A program made the position numbers and the translations under genes. The notes beneath the pieces were generated by a model. That model saw nothing but the letters and a program-made list of their open reading frames with translations. It was not told the origin of the DNA and did no database searches. From Chitinophaga sp. CF418 (lineage in GTDB: Bacteria; Bacteroidota; Bacteroidia; Chitinophagales; Chitinophagaceae), in contig NZ_FRCN01000003.1 in the NCBI RefSeq assembly GCF_900142925.1, positions 213,300 to 277,299 on the forward strand: 64,000 nt of DNA, written 5' to 3'. Numbering within the stretch: the stretch's first letter is position 1; every line of letters begins with the position of its first letter. This document shows positions 17,435 to 27,072 of the stretch, piece by piece.

Positions 17435-18415
17435 TCAGGCTACCACCGCTTCTTTATTGTATTTGTTCCTGTAATCGATAGGCGATAACCCTGTGATCTT
17501 TTTGAAGACAGTTCTGAAAGATTTAGTGTCGTTGTAGCCTACTTCATACATGACCTCATTCACATTCTTATGGCTGTTTTCCAGCCATTTCTTTGCGGCC
17601 TCAATCTTCACCCGTTGAATATATTCAGCGGGTGTATTGTTGGTCGCTTTCTTAAAGCGGCGGTCAAAATGCCTCCTGCCTATAGCAAATTTAGAAGCCA
17701 GGTCGTCCACAGAGATCCTTTCTGTCAGGTTGCTTTCTATAAACTCCTGTGCCTTTTTAATAGGCTCATCTTCATGTTTCTTCTGCCCGTTGAACATGAC
17801 AAAAGGCGACTGGGTTTTCCTGTCTATTTCCAGCGCAAACAGCTTGGCTATCCTGATAGTCAGTGCGCGGTCTGTATATTTTTCAACGATGTGCAGCAGC
17901 AGGTTCCAGTAGGAAGAGGCGCCACCACTTGAGTATAAGCCCTGTTCCTCCGTTATGATCCTGCCATCTATCAGATCTACGTCGGGGAACATATCCCTGA
18001 ATTCAGCAGCGGAAGCCCAATGACTGGAACACTCTTTCCCGTCCAGTAATCCGGTAGCGGCCAGCATAAATGAACCGATACACAGGCTGGCTACTTCTGC
18101 GCCCTTATGATAGTGATCGATAATCCAGGGAATGAATGCCTTATTCCTTTCCAGGGTTGCTTTCAGATTGCCGCTTAGTGCGGGGATGACAATCAGGTCT
18201 GTTTTCTTCACATCCTGCATGAGCACATCAGGATGCACAGAGAAAAGCCCCTGGTTCAGAGGTATGTCATGTTTCAGACCGACCAGCTGCACTTTAAACA
18301 TTGCCGGTTTGCCATCTGATTCAAGGAACTCGTTCAGCGTGGTGAACATGTAACGTGTATCAGAGATGGTACCTAATACAGCCTCATCCGGCACGAGGAT
18401 TGAAATGTGTTTCAT
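17435..18415 (-). CDS. GlxA-type regulator (DJ-1/PfpI domain plus AraC HTH)
   Basis: The protein has 326 residues. Residues 1-190 are a DJ-1/PfpI-like (class I glutamine amidotransferase-like) domain with the elbow VASLCIGSFMLAATGLLDG, C112 being in the nucleophile position. Residues about 215-315 are an AraC-type double HTH (VDDLASKFAIGRRHFDRRFKKATNNTP, EVGYNDTKSFRTVFKKITGLSP). In such fusions the first domain works as a ligand or redox sensor rather than an enzyme. The targets are unknown; the divergent gene is the DHFR-like protein at 18559. Confidence 0.9.
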   Translation of the reverse strand: MKHISILVPDEAVLGTISDTRYMFTTLNEFLESDGKPAMFKVQLVGLKHDIPLNQGLFSVHPDVLMQDVKKTDLIVIPALSGNLKATLERNKAFIPWIIDHYHKGAEVASLCIGSFMLAATGLLDGKECSSHWASAAEFRDMFPDVDLIDGRIITEEQGLYSSGGASSYWNLLLHIVEKYTDRALTIRIAKLFALEIDRKTQSPFVMFNGQKKHEDEPIKKAQEFIESNLTERISVDDLASKFAIGRRHFDRRFKKATNNTPAEYIQRVKIEAAKKWLENSHKNVNEVMYEVGYNDTKSFRTVFKKITGLSPIDYRNKYNKEAVVA

Positions 18416-18529
18416 CTGGGATCAGCAGTTTAATAAACAGGTTGCATGGCAAAAATAAGGAAAATTAGATGTCAGAAACAACCCCGCTACAAGTCCGGAT
18501 TACGCCCCCTTCAACCTGTCTTGTCATAG

Positions 18530-18537
18530 TATCTTTG
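18530..18537 (+). promoter_or_regulatory. -7 box TATCTTTG of the DHFR-like gene
   Basis: An exact TAnnTTTG match 21 bases before the ATG at 18559. Confidence 0.5.
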
Positions 18538-18558
18538 AAAATGAGAAACTCTAAGTGA

Positions 18559-19125
18559 ATGAGAAAGATAATCGTATCTATGAATGTTACGCTTGATGGT
18601 TTCATGGCAGGGATCAATGGAGAGCTGGACTGGCACTTCCCCTTGTGGAACGACGAAATGTCAATCTATTTCTGCGATCAGTTGGGTAAAACAGATACCA
18701 TCCTGCTGGGCCGCGTGAGCTATGAAAGAATGGCGCGCTACTGGCCCAACAAGACATTCACCGGAATAGAGCTGGAATATGCCGATATGATGAACAATCA
18801 TAACAAGGTCGTATTTTCCCAGACGCTGGAAAGTGCCACCTGGAGCAATACCAGGCTGGTGAGAGAGAACATCGGTGAAGAAGTATTGAAAATGAAGCAG
18901 TCGCCTGGGAAAGATATGATCATCTACGGCAGTGGCAGCATCGTAAGATCCTTTATACAGGAAGGCCTGATAGATGAATTCCAGATATGGGTACATCCCG
19001 TTTTCATACAACATGGCGTACCCATGTTCAGGGATATGGAAGAAAACATACACCTGCAATTCATGAAAGCCAGGACCTTCAGGTCAGGTGTGGTGATCCT
19101 GTATTATAAACCATGGCAGCAATGA
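18559..19125 (+). CDS. Dihydrofolate reductase family / RibD C-terminal-like protein
   Basis: A 188-residue single-domain protein of the DHFR-like fold: VSMNVTLDGFMAG at the start, LGRVSYERMARYWP in the dinucleotide-binding loop, IIYGSGSIVRSFIQEGLIDEF and IWVHPVFIQHGVPMF near the end. These features belong to the RibD C-terminal branch (YyaP/YwjB-like), not to true DHFR. The substrate is unknown; NADPH-dependent reduction of a pterin or pyrimidine-like compound is inferred. It ends six bases before the converging ROK gene. Confidence 0.88.
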   Translation: MRKIIVSMNVTLDGFMAGINGELDWHFPLWNDEMSIYFCDQLGKTDTILLGRVSYERMARYWPNKTFTGIELEYADMMNNHNKVVFSQTLESATWSNTRLVRENIGEEVLKMKQSPGKDMIIYGSGSIVRSFIQEGLIDEFQIWVHPVFIQHGVPMFRDMEENIHLQFMKARTFRSGVVILYYKPWQQ

Positions 19126-19131
19126 AGGCAA

Positions 19132-19983
19132 CTATCCCGCTATTTCCCAGAAACCAGCTGCTCCCAGCAGGATCGCTTCTTCTCCCAGTTCAGAGACCAC
19201 GAAACGGGTACCTTCCATATGATATTCCAGGTTGGAACGGAACAGGTCAAATGCCTGCGTGATGTTTCCTCCTAACACCACCAGTGATGGAATAGGCTGC
19301 TGTTCCTGCAGGAACATGGCCAGGTTATAGCCGAACTCCTGGAATACCGTTAACGCATATGACGATTGGCGCACTATTGCAGCCAGCTCTTTTACGCTTG
19401 CTATTCTTTGGCCACTCAGTTCTTCATAACGGCGAAGAAACCAGCGGGTAGAAAAGTATTCTTCTGCAGTAGCGTCCAGGAAGGGCGTTTTCCAGAAAGT
19501 GCCTTCCTGCGCGATACCGTTGTCTGCCACAGACGATCCGAAGCCTGTACCCAATGTCAGTCCCAGGACCTCCTTCTCTCCTTTCGCTGCACCGTTGAAC
19601 AGTTCTCCCTGCAGGAAACAGGAGGCATCGTTCATGATCCTGATATACTTCTTGTCTATGCCCAGCTGCTCTTCCAACAGCTCTTTCACATTCAGGCCAT
19701 ACAGGGCTTCGTATTTATCCAGTCCTTTGATAAAGCTGATCCCTTCTTCATAATCAAAAGGTCCCGGCATGGCAATACCAATACGATGAACGTCATTACC
19801 CGCCAGCAGGCTTTTCTTCATCACGTAGCTCCATCTGCCGATTATCTCTGCTGCACCGGCATGTGAATTGATGTGTTCACGATAGATGGAATCAGGCAGG
19901 AAAGTTCTGCGCTGCATATCCACCAATGCAGTTGTAATATGTGAGCCTCCTATATCCACACTTAAGACCTGCGTATCCTTCAT
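19132..19983 (-). CDS. ROK family sugar kinase
   Basis: 283 residues from ATG 19983, which overlaps the stop of the sugar porter gene as ATGA, so translation is coupled; the frame extends further upstream but inside the porter. VDIGGSHITTALVD is the N-terminal phosphate motif, GLTLGTGFGSSVA the ROK glycine motif, and GGNITQAFDLF the adenosine part. The usual ROK zinc-binding cluster (CxCGxxGCxE) is not present. In this operon, after alpha-mannosidase and a mannose-6-phosphate isomerase-like gene, the likely job is ATP-dependent phosphorylation of mannose (or glucose). Confidence 0.85.
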   Translation of the reverse strand: MKDTQVLSVDIGGSHITTALVDMQRRTFLPDSIYREHINSHAGAAEIIGRWSYVMKKSLLAGNDVHRIGIAMPGPFDYEEGISFIKGLDKYEALYGLNVKELLEEQLGIDKKYIRIMNDASCFLQGELFNGAAKGEKEVLGLTLGTGFGSSVADNGIAQEGTFWKTPFLDATAEEYFSTRWFLRRYEELSGQRIASVKELAAIVRQSSYALTVFQEFGYNLAMFLQEQQPIPSLVVLGGNITQAFDLFRSNLEYHMEGTRFVVSELGEEAILLGAAGFWEIAG

Positions 19984-21296
19984 GCTGTTTGTTTCGTTGT
20001 ATTTTTCCAATATTGCTCTATCTGTTCAAAAGATTGTCCTTTCGTTTCCGGTAGCAGTCTGTAAACTGCGATGAATGCGGCAAGGCAGAATGCGGCAAAG
20101 AACCAGAAGGTCTGCGCCGTGCCCAGGCTGCGCAATAGTATAGGCGTTAGTTGTCCTACGATAGTATCTGACACCCACATCACCATGATGCTTAAAGATA
20201 ATGCCCTTGCCCGGATATTGTCGGGAAAGATCTCTGCTGCGATCACAAATTTCAGTGGTCCGATCGAGAAAGCAAAGAAAGCGAGGAAAGCCAGTACACA
20301 ACAGAGCAGGGCGATACCTGTCGTAGCACCGGTGTAAAAACAGATACCGGTCATGATCAGGCTGATGGTGGCGCCAGCTGTGCCCCAGAGGTACAGCGGC
20401 CGTCTGCCGAGGCTATCTACTTTCCAGATGGCGAAGATGGTAAAGAACACATTAGCCGCCCCGAAAATGATCTGGCTAAGGAATGAGTTACTCAATGTAA
20501 TACCGGCGTTATTCAGGATAGTAGGCCCGTAGTAGATGATGGCATTAATACCGCTGAACTGTGAGAACAATGGCAACAGTATCCCTATCAGTAAAGCCCT
20601 GCGCATGGCAGGATCGAACAAGGGACCGTATCCTTCTTTGGCGGCGGCCTTTCCCCGCTGCATCAGCCAGCGCGGACTTTCGGGTACCCACAGCAGCCCA
20701 AAAAGAAATAATGCTGCCGGCAGCATGCCAATACCAAACATACCGCGCCATACCTCCTGTACAAACAGGAAGTGAACCAGGCCTCCGCCGGTATCATGCC
20801 GATGGGCCTCTGCGTAAGACAGCAACTGCGCATTGCTGCAATAGGCCACCAGGATACCAATAGTGACAGCCAACTGGTAATAGGTGACCAGGCGTCCTCT
20901 TTTATTATCCGGGGCAATTTCAGACAGATACAGGGGCACAATGCTCGAAGCAATACCAACTGCCACCCCGCCGCAAATACGTGCTGTAATGACCCAGGAA
21001 AGGTCATGAAAGAAAGCACACCCCAATGCTGCCAGCAGGAAGAGCAAAGCAGCCATATAGAGCAGTTTCTTTCTGCCCAGCCGGTCGCTCAGATTACCGG
21101 CAACGATAACACCTGCAATACAACCTGCCAGTGCAGATGATACGAACCATCCTTCCTGTAAGGCGGACAATGCGAATTGTTGCCTCACAAAAGGTAATAT
21201 GCCGGATACGACCGCCATATCAAAGCCAAAGAGGAAGCCTCCCAATGAGGCGACCACTGTGGTCATAACGAGGAGAAAATCAGATTGTGCTTTCAT
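19980..21296 (-). CDS. Sugar porter family MFS transporter
   Basis: 438 residues with 12 predicted membrane segments. Sugar-porter signatures are present: GGFLFGFDMAVVSG in helix 1, DRLGRKKLL after helix 2, PESPRWLM after helix 6, and PETKGQSFEQIE at the end. The cytoplasmic linker after PESPRWLMQRG is short: it goes to AMRRALLIGI within about 20 residues, where most members have several more helices. It overlaps the isomerase-like gene by 17 bases and the ROK gene by four, so it belongs to the mannoside operon and probably imports mannose by proton symport. Confidence 0.9.
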   Translation of the reverse strand: MKAQSDFLLVMTTVVASLGGFLFGFDMAVVSGILPFVRQQFALSALQEGWFVSSALAGCIAGVIVAGNLSDRLGRKKLLYMAALLFLLAALGCAFFHDLSWVITARICGGVAVGIASSIVPLYLSEIAPDNKRGRLVTYYQLAVTIGILVAYCSNAQLLSYAEAHRHDTGGGLVHFLFVQEVWRGMFGIGMLPAALFLFGLLWVPESPRWLMQRGKAAAKEGYGPLFDPAMRRALLIGILLPLFSQFSGINAIIYYGPTILNNAGITLSNSFLSQIIFGAANVFFTIFAIWKVDSLGRRPLYLWGTAGATISLIMTGICFYTGATTGIALLCCVLAFLAFFAFSIGPLKFVIAAEIFPDNIRARALSLSIMVMWVSDTIVGQLTPILLRSLGTAQTFWFFAAFCLAAFIAVYRLLPETKGQSFEQIEQYWKNTTKQTA

Positions 21297-23136
21297 AACT
21301 GATGGTACTGAAGACCGGGTGTTCTGCTTTGATAAAGGCTTTTATCACCTTTGCTTTTCCCGGTCCTTTATTAACAAGGGTATAACTTTCTGCTGCGGCA
21401 GGGATCACGAACGTCTCTGCATAATGATACACCGTCTCCTTTCCATTAGCGGTTTTAACTGCGATAGCCGTTCCTTCCACCAGCATCATCACCCCACAAA
21501 GACCATTAGTATCAAAGGTAACTGCATGATCTATTTCCAGGCGGTGTACATCATAAAAATGCTGCGGATGTGTAGGCAAATGCCATAACTGCCAGCCGGC
21601 TCCTTCTGCTGTCAGCAGCGGCGCAGAGATCAGTTCTTTTTTCACTACGGCACCCTGCCTGCTGAAATCCAGATTCCTGAATGCATGATCGATATTGATC
21701 GGCCTTGGCTTTCCGTCCAGTCCGGGACGCAGCCAGTCATACATCTTGAATGTAAAGATGTATGGAGTAGCGCTGATCTCCAATACCAGGTTATTGGCCC
21801 CGGCACTATGCACGGTACAATTGGGAATCAGGAACAGGTCATGCTTATTGGCTTTATGCTGCTGCACATAATCTGTGATCTGCACCGGCTTGTTTTCCAA
21901 CTGGCTGTTCTCCAGCGCTGCCCTGAACTGTACCGGATCAATATGCGCTGCAAAACCAAGATAGACACTCGCATCTTCCTTACAATCGAGAATATAATAT
22001 GTTTCATCCTGTGTAATGGTCTCGCCAAACTGCTCCCTGATATAAGACAGCGCAGGATGGCACTGGATAGACAGGTTACCACCATCAAAGGTATCCAGGA
22101 AATCAAAACGGATGGGAAACTCATATTGGAAGATAGCGGCATGTTTTCCCAGCACAGCAGTATGCTGCAGGAACATCAGCCATTCGAATGGAATTTCAAA
22201 GAGATAACTATCGCTTTCAAAGAGCACACCATTTTCCGGCACGATCATTTCAAATGACCAGGCAAGGTTTACCTCTTCCTGTGGCAACTGCGGAATATGT
22301 TTTTTCATCCACTGCCCACCCCATGCGCCAGGCTCAAACCAGGGACGTACACGGAAAGTATCACGGCAGATCTGTTCAATACCAGCCTGCAGATCTTTTG
22401 CCTTTATCCATGTCAGTGTATGCCCCCACTGTGTATCTGCAAATATAGAGATCCTGCCTGCCAGGGACTGCTTGTAATTATTTAGCACAACCCAGTCCAC
22501 GAAGTAGGCGCGTTTGTACATCTCAGCCGCTGTATCCATTTTACTGCTGCCAAGGTTTGTGACTACACCTGCGCGCATACGGTATTGCAGTTCATTCTTT
22601 GGCATATCGAAGTAGATCAGTGGAATATCCGCCTGTACCAATGCCGCACCTGTACCGATCACGATATGCAGATCATATCCGGGTTCCGGCTGCATAGCAG
22701 CCAGCTTCCCGCCATCGAAGAAATCTGCCAGCTGTAAGGAAGTACGTGTTCCCCATACTGTTCCCGGTTCACCAACAAAAGGGCTGATCATTTGCTCAAT
22801 GATATCCTCATTTTTCAAAGCATCTTCTGTGAAATACCATTTCACCTTTAAGGACTGCCGGCTGAAGATCTCATCCAATGCGTGCTGTATCTTGTCCCAG
22901 AGCACGCCTGTATAACCGTCTATCTGCACCCGCCGCTGTGTGATGATCCAGGCAGCCAGTGATTCATACCCTTCACTGATCTTACCGCGTCCTAAAGCAT
23001 GCGTTGGATAGATATTATATCCTTCCGGAGCTGTTGTCTGCTGCAAGGGCAGCAGGTATTGTCCGGAGGTACGCCAATTATCAGACTCCTCTTCTACCCT
23101 ACTGATACCCGGGTTTATTTTTGCATTATTCAACAT
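21280..23136 (-). CDS. Class I mannose-6-phosphate isomerase-like protein, long form
   Basis: 618 residues from ATG 23136 (a TTG at 23142 is the only longer option). The N-terminal half contains a nucleoside-kinase-like region (residues about 50-280) and the C-terminal half is a cupin-type isomerase region (FEIPFEWLMFLQHTAV, LSIQCHPALSYIREQFGE, FLIPNCTVHSAGANNLVLEIS). This double-length form is known in Bacteroidota and annotated as class I mannose-6-phosphate isomerase. The expected reaction is mannose-6-phosphate to fructose-6-phosphate, linking mannoside breakdown to glycolysis. It starts 17 bases after the alpha-mannosidase gene. Confidence 0.75.
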   Translation of the reverse strand: MLNNAKINPGISRVEEESDNWRTSGQYLLPLQQTTAPEGYNIYPTHALGRGKISEGYESLAAWIITQRRVQIDGYTGVLWDKIQHALDEIFSRQSLKVKWYFTEDALKNEDIIEQMISPFVGEPGTVWGTRTSLQLADFFDGGKLAAMQPEPGYDLHIVIGTGAALVQADIPLIYFDMPKNELQYRMRAGVVTNLGSSKMDTAAEMYKRAYFVDWVVLNNYKQSLAGRISIFADTQWGHTLTWIKAKDLQAGIEQICRDTFRVRPWFEPGAWGGQWMKKHIPQLPQEEVNLAWSFEMIVPENGVLFESDSYLFEIPFEWLMFLQHTAVLGKHAAIFQYEFPIRFDFLDTFDGGNLSIQCHPALSYIREQFGETITQDETYYILDCKEDASVYLGFAAHIDPVQFRAALENSQLENKPVQITDYVQQHKANKHDLFLIPNCTVHSAGANNLVLEISATPYIFTFKMYDWLRPGLDGKPRPINIDHAFRNLDFSRQGAVVKKELISAPLLTAEGAGWQLWHLPTHPQHFYDVHRLEIDHAVTFDTNGLCGVMMLVEGTAIAVKTANGKETVYHYAETFVIPAAAESYTLVNKGPGKAKVIKAFIKAEHPVFSTISYESTI

Positions 23137-23153
23137 GTCCAATCTTATTATTG

Positions 23154-26042
23154 TTATTGCTTCTCTACACGTAACATCATAATACCTTTTACAGGCAGTG
23201 TTACGTTGTTATTTAATTGCTGCTTATGTTCTTCCAGCATGTTACTTTCCCATATGTTCAAACCAGCTGATTTGTCCTTTGGTGTGAAAACAACAAGAGC
23301 TGCTGTTGCCGATGCATTCACCAGCCATAGTATTACACCCTTCCCATCATCTGCAGGTTTGATACTCTCTATGTATACCGCCTTTGAGTCGATGTTAAAG
23401 AAGAGCGATTCGTTAGCATTCCCTGCCGCTGGAGTAGCTATCAATGGCCGGTGATCAGCCAGTCCTGTCTGATTTACTGCAAACGCATCATAGGCATTGT
23501 GTGCCTGCAGATAATAGCGGAATGTAGTAATACCTTCCTGTGCATGGCGGAAATTTGTATGCCACAGGTTGTTCATTACCCAGGAATACAACGCAGGATG
23601 TTGTTCTGTGAAGTTGATCCATTTCGGAGAATCATACAATCCTCCCAGCAGGTTGGCCGTTGTTTGCGAACCTACTTCAAACAGTGGAGCATCGGGTGTT
23701 GACCACGTAATACCGTATTCTTTGTTAGAGACATCCACCCAGCGTTGTACGGTGTACCAGTTCCTGTTGGCGTATTGCAACTGGTCTGCTTCCACATTAA
23801 TGCTTCCCCAGGGAATACTGTATCTCACCTGTGCATCTGCTACATTGAAAGGGAATGCAAAGTGTACACCTTCTTTTGCACTGACAGTTTTCTTATCGAT
23901 CGTATTGATGATCTCTACACGATCTACACCTGCGACCAGACGTATTTCCCTGCTTAATGCGTTCGCTCCGGGAGCGGATGATTCCACCTGCAGGCTTACT
24001 ACCAAGGGCCCCTTTTCTTTAATGCTGATCTTCGCCGGTCCTGCATATTGTATCTTTTCGATAGCGTCGCCCGGCAGGTACGAGTACTGGTTCAAACCTC
24101 CTGAATCTGCCAGGTTGCGGTCGATGCCAGTTCTTTCAAGGCGGATGATATTACCTGTTTTTTCGTCCAGTACTATTCTGTACAAACCGTTCTGTACTGT
24201 GGATGTAGTAACACTTGTTTTTGTATTGGCAAATGCTTTACCTGCATGAATGGTGAAGCGTTGTTTGGAGAAAGGCGCTATCTGTTGTACCAGCATGGCT
24301 AGTTCACCGGTGCTCAGTCGCTGGGAAGGTACACTTTTCCCGCTGGCGTCTTTTACCAGGTCACCGGCCGTACTTTGTGCAGCAGACAGGATCACCAGTT
24401 CAGAGCGTGTGTTGCCGATAGTATTGTAGACATCCACTGCATTAGGTATCACCTCTCCTTCTGCCGCTTTTTCCAGCAAGCTGGTAGATTGTTCTTTTCC
24501 CTTTAGTGAGAACGAGCGTTTATATCCCCATTGGGAAATAGCTTTAGGATCTTCAGGATTGGAGGTACTGTTGTATGCGCCCCAGGTATGTTCGTTGAAC
24601 AGCAGGATATTATTCCATGTGGTATCGAAGTCTTTGGCAGGATAACCCGGTTTATTACGCAGTGCCCAGATAGCATCTGCCTGTTGCAATCTTTCGGAGG
24701 CATTCCTGTTGTATCCTGTTTCCCGTGCAGCAGAAGCAATGCCATCCGTCCAGAATTCTGTATAGTCGCCGGATACAACTGGGATCTTATCCTTATAAAC
24801 AGCTTCAAAATCTCCGAAGAACTGCTTTACGGATGTGATGATCAGCCGGGGTGAAGCAAATTTTTCATTCCATTCTTTGACTGCATCGGGCAACTCCGGA
24901 TCTATGGGTGCGTTATCACTCATAGCCCATGTCATGATGGTCATATTGTAAGGGAATTTCTTCCTGTCAAGTTCTGCAAGATAATCGAAGAGATAAGGGT
25001 TGAGGAAGTTCTCCGATGGCTTGCCGGTATAATAAGGCACGGGATCCTCCACGGTAAAAAAGTTCGGGATCTTACTACCTTTCAGGGTATAACCAATGGA
25101 ATAAGGTTCACTTTGCCAGTAGAGCATTTTCTCACCACCAGGCGACTGCCAGTAAAAAGGCCGGTCACGCCATTTTGGAGAGTTACCGATACGGTCGCCG
25201 GCGTTAGGGGCGCCCCAGAAATACCGGATGCCGGTAATAGCCGACTGACTGGAAAGCCCCCAGGAAGCACCGGGTATATCGCCCTGGAACATAGTATTGA
25301 TGATCAGTCCGTGTTCTTTCGCGGTTTTAACTGCTGTATGGAACATCTGCATCAGCTGGCGTGAATCGGTCACACTGGTATTGATATTGGCATATGCACC
25401 GTCGACATTGATCCATCCCTTTTTAACAGCTTCCCAGAAGGCCTTTTTCTTTGCCTCATCTGCTGCCGCAAGGTAGTGGTCTACCACCCAGAAAGCTTCT
25501 GTATTCCACTTATAACGCGCATCTGCTGGATAGTTCTGTGTACGCTGCGCAATCTTAATAGCTTCGTCGATATTGTTCATATGCAGGCGCATCACTTTAT
25601 CCTGTACATTGGTATATCCAATGTCCACATGCGAATGTGGCAACAGGTACACTTTCCACTCGGGAGCTGGCGCTACCGTACAGCGGGCGGTGTATTCTCT
25701 TCCACCTGCCGCCAGCTTCACGTATACCTGCGTTTCATGCAGTACAGGGCCTCCTGGCAGAGGCAGTTCAAACACTTCCATTCCTTTTCCGCCGGCATTG
25801 ATCCTGATGCTGTCTTTCAGTCCGTTGAAACTGATGAAAGCTGTGGCTGAGGTATAGTTCTTTCCACCATGGAACAGGAGGCGCACCATTCTGGCAGCCC
25901 GTCCTTCATACTTCAGATAGGCAACGGTAGGTTTCAGTTCTATTGAAGTGAATGCCTGTTCTTTGTTTTGTGCTTTTGCAGTGGCACAGACACTGCACCA
26001 TAGGAGCAAAAGCAGGTAATACTTTGTCATATTCCAGGTCAT
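23154..26042 (-). CDS. Secreted GH38 family alpha-mannosidase
   Basis: 962 residues with a signal peptide ending near CATAKAQ (ATG 26030 would give the same mature protein). After a beta-sandwich of about 110 residues the GH38 domain begins with LLPHSHVDIGYT, whose H136, H138 and D140 fit the zinc site; D255 in FQGDIPGASW is the likely nucleophile, and NEHTWGA is a further conserved metal-site motif. The long C-terminal half is the usual GH38 beta-sandwich set. It should remove alpha-linked mannose from mannans or N-glycans in the periplasm. It is first in the mannoside operon and divergent from the GntR regulator. Confidence 0.9.
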   Translation of the reverse strand: MTWNMTKYYLLLLLWCSVCATAKAQNKEQAFTSIELKPTVAYLKYEGRAARMVRLLFHGGKNYTSATAFISFNGLKDSIRINAGGKGMEVFELPLPGGPVLHETQVYVKLAAGGREYTARCTVAPAPEWKVYLLPHSHVDIGYTNVQDKVMRLHMNNIDEAIKIAQRTQNYPADARYKWNTEAFWVVDHYLAAADEAKKKAFWEAVKKGWINVDGAYANINTSVTDSRQLMQMFHTAVKTAKEHGLIINTMFQGDIPGASWGLSSQSAITGIRYFWGAPNAGDRIGNSPKWRDRPFYWQSPGGEKMLYWQSEPYSIGYTLKGSKIPNFFTVEDPVPYYTGKPSENFLNPYLFDYLAELDRKKFPYNMTIMTWAMSDNAPIDPELPDAVKEWNEKFASPRLIITSVKQFFGDFEAVYKDKIPVVSGDYTEFWTDGIASAARETGYNRNASERLQQADAIWALRNKPGYPAKDFDTTWNNILLFNEHTWGAYNSTSNPEDPKAISQWGYKRSFSLKGKEQSTSLLEKAAEGEVIPNAVDVYNTIGNTRSELVILSAAQSTAGDLVKDASGKSVPSQRLSTGELAMLVQQIAPFSKQRFTIHAGKAFANTKTSVTTSTVQNGLYRIVLDEKTGNIIRLERTGIDRNLADSGGLNQYSYLPGDAIEKIQYAGPAKISIKEKGPLVVSLQVESSAPGANALSREIRLVAGVDRVEIINTIDKKTVSAKEGVHFAFPFNVADAQVRYSIPWGSINVEADQLQYANRNWYTVQRWVDVSNKEYGITWSTPDAPLFEVGSQTTANLLGGLYDSPKWINFTEQHPALYSWVMNNLWHTNFRHAQEGITTFRYYLQAHNAYDAFAVNQTGLADHRPLIATPAAGNANESLFFNIDSKAVYIESIKPADDGKGVILWLVNASATAALVVFTPKDKSAGLNIWESNMLEEHKQQLNNNVTLPVKGIMMLRVEKQ

Positions 26043-26060
26043 TAGTTTACAGATAAGCTA

Positions 26061-26074
26061 TATGTACATACATA
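26061..26074. promoter_or_regulatory. GntR-type operator 1
   Basis: TATGTACATACATA is an inverted repeat (TATGT-N4-ACATA) with the GT...AC core of GntR/HutC operators. It sits about 20 bases before the alpha-mannosidase start. Confidence 0.7.
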
Positions 26075-26150
26075 ATATTCATACAATCACTCCTATTTTA
26101 TTCCTATTTACAGATAAATAGCATTAAATTAGTACTTTCAACGCCTTTCA

Positions 26151-26164
26151 TATGTACAAACATA
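26151..26164. promoter_or_regulatory. GntR-type operator 2
   Basis: TATGTACAAACATA has the same TATGT-N4-ACATA palindrome, 90 bases from operator 1. The sequence TTTACAGATAA also occurs twice between the divergent genes (26046 and 26108). Confidence 0.7.
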
Positions 26165-26193
26165 TAGACAATGATCATAGAAAGCAAATATTT

Positions 26194-26228
26194 TTTGATG
26201 TCTTTATGCGCGTAGTCTATTACTTTTG
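26194..26228 (+). promoter_or_regulatory. Promoter of the GntR gene
   Basis: TTTG at 26194-26197 and TACTTTTG at 26221-26228 fit the -33 TTTG and -7 TAnnTTTG elements with a 23-base spacer. The ATG follows at 26246. Confidence 0.55.
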
Positions 26229-26245
26229 ATATTTTCTTTCAGTAT

Positions 26246-26974
26246 ATGAAGTTTTCTATCGACCATAACAGTGCCATTCCCCTGCATGTTCAGGCGGAGG
26301 AATTATTGCGGAAAATGATTGAGGATCCTCAGTTCAGGAATGGCAAGTTCCTGCCTAATGAAGTGGAGTTATCCCAACAGCTGGAAATATCCCGTACCAC
26401 GCTCAGGCAAGCCCTGAACAAACTTGTATACGAAGGTTTGCTGATCCGCAAAAAAGGGATCGGTACCCGGGTGTCGGAGAAGACGGTCAGTTCCAAATCC
26501 ATGAACTGGAAAAGTTTCTCACAGGAAATGGCGGCCAGGGGGATTCCTATCAGGAACTTCGAACTGCATATCAGTTGGGTGAAACCGAACGAAGATATCA
26601 TTCATTTCTTTGGTATCAAACCGGAAGAAAAAGTGCTAAAACTCGAAAGGCTGAGAGGACGTCCTGAAGGACCGTTCGTATATTTCGTGTCTTACTTTCA
26701 TCCCAGCATCGGTCTTAACGGTGAAGAGGATTTTAAGCGTCCGCTGTACGAAATACTGGAACAGGATTATAAAGTTACTGCCACGCTTTCAAAAGAAGAG
26801 ATCAGCGCAAAAGCAGCAGACAATTTCATTGCGGCTAAACTGGAGATAGACACCGGTAGTCCCATATTATTCCGTAAACGTTTTGTGTACGATCAGTCAG
26901 ATAAGCCGATAGAGTTAAACTTAGGATATTATAAGTCTGACAGCTTCATTTATACAGTAGAAAGCAGAAGATAA
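26246..26974 (+). CDS. GntR family regulator, HutC/UTRA type
   Basis: 242 residues. The N-terminal winged HTH (IPLHVQAEELLRKMIEDPQF, LSQQLEISRTTLRQALNKLV, GLLIRKKGIGTRV) is followed by a UTRA effector domain (PEEKVLKLERLRGRPEGPFVYFVSYFHP ... ILFRKRFVYDQSDKPIELN). It is divergent from the mannoside operon, and two TATGT-N4-ACATA palindromes lie between. The expected role is repression relieved by a sugar phosphate, probably mannose-6-phosphate (inference). Confidence 0.92.
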   Translation: MKFSIDHNSAIPLHVQAEELLRKMIEDPQFRNGKFLPNEVELSQQLEISRTTLRQALNKLVYEGLLIRKKGIGTRVSEKTVSSKSMNWKSFSQEMAARGIPIRNFELHISWVKPNEDIIHFFGIKPEEKVLKLERLRGRPEGPFVYFVSYFHPSIGLNGEEDFKRPLYEILEQDYKVTATLSKEEISAKAADNFIAAKLEIDTGSPILFRKRFVYDQSDKPIELNLGYYKSDSFIYTVESRR

Positions 26975-27072
26975 ATGAATGTTCTTTAAATGTTGCGACT
27001 GCGTATTTTCCATGCGTAGTGACAAGCGATCTTTGAGTAGCATTATTGCAATTAACCTCAAAGATTTAGAAC

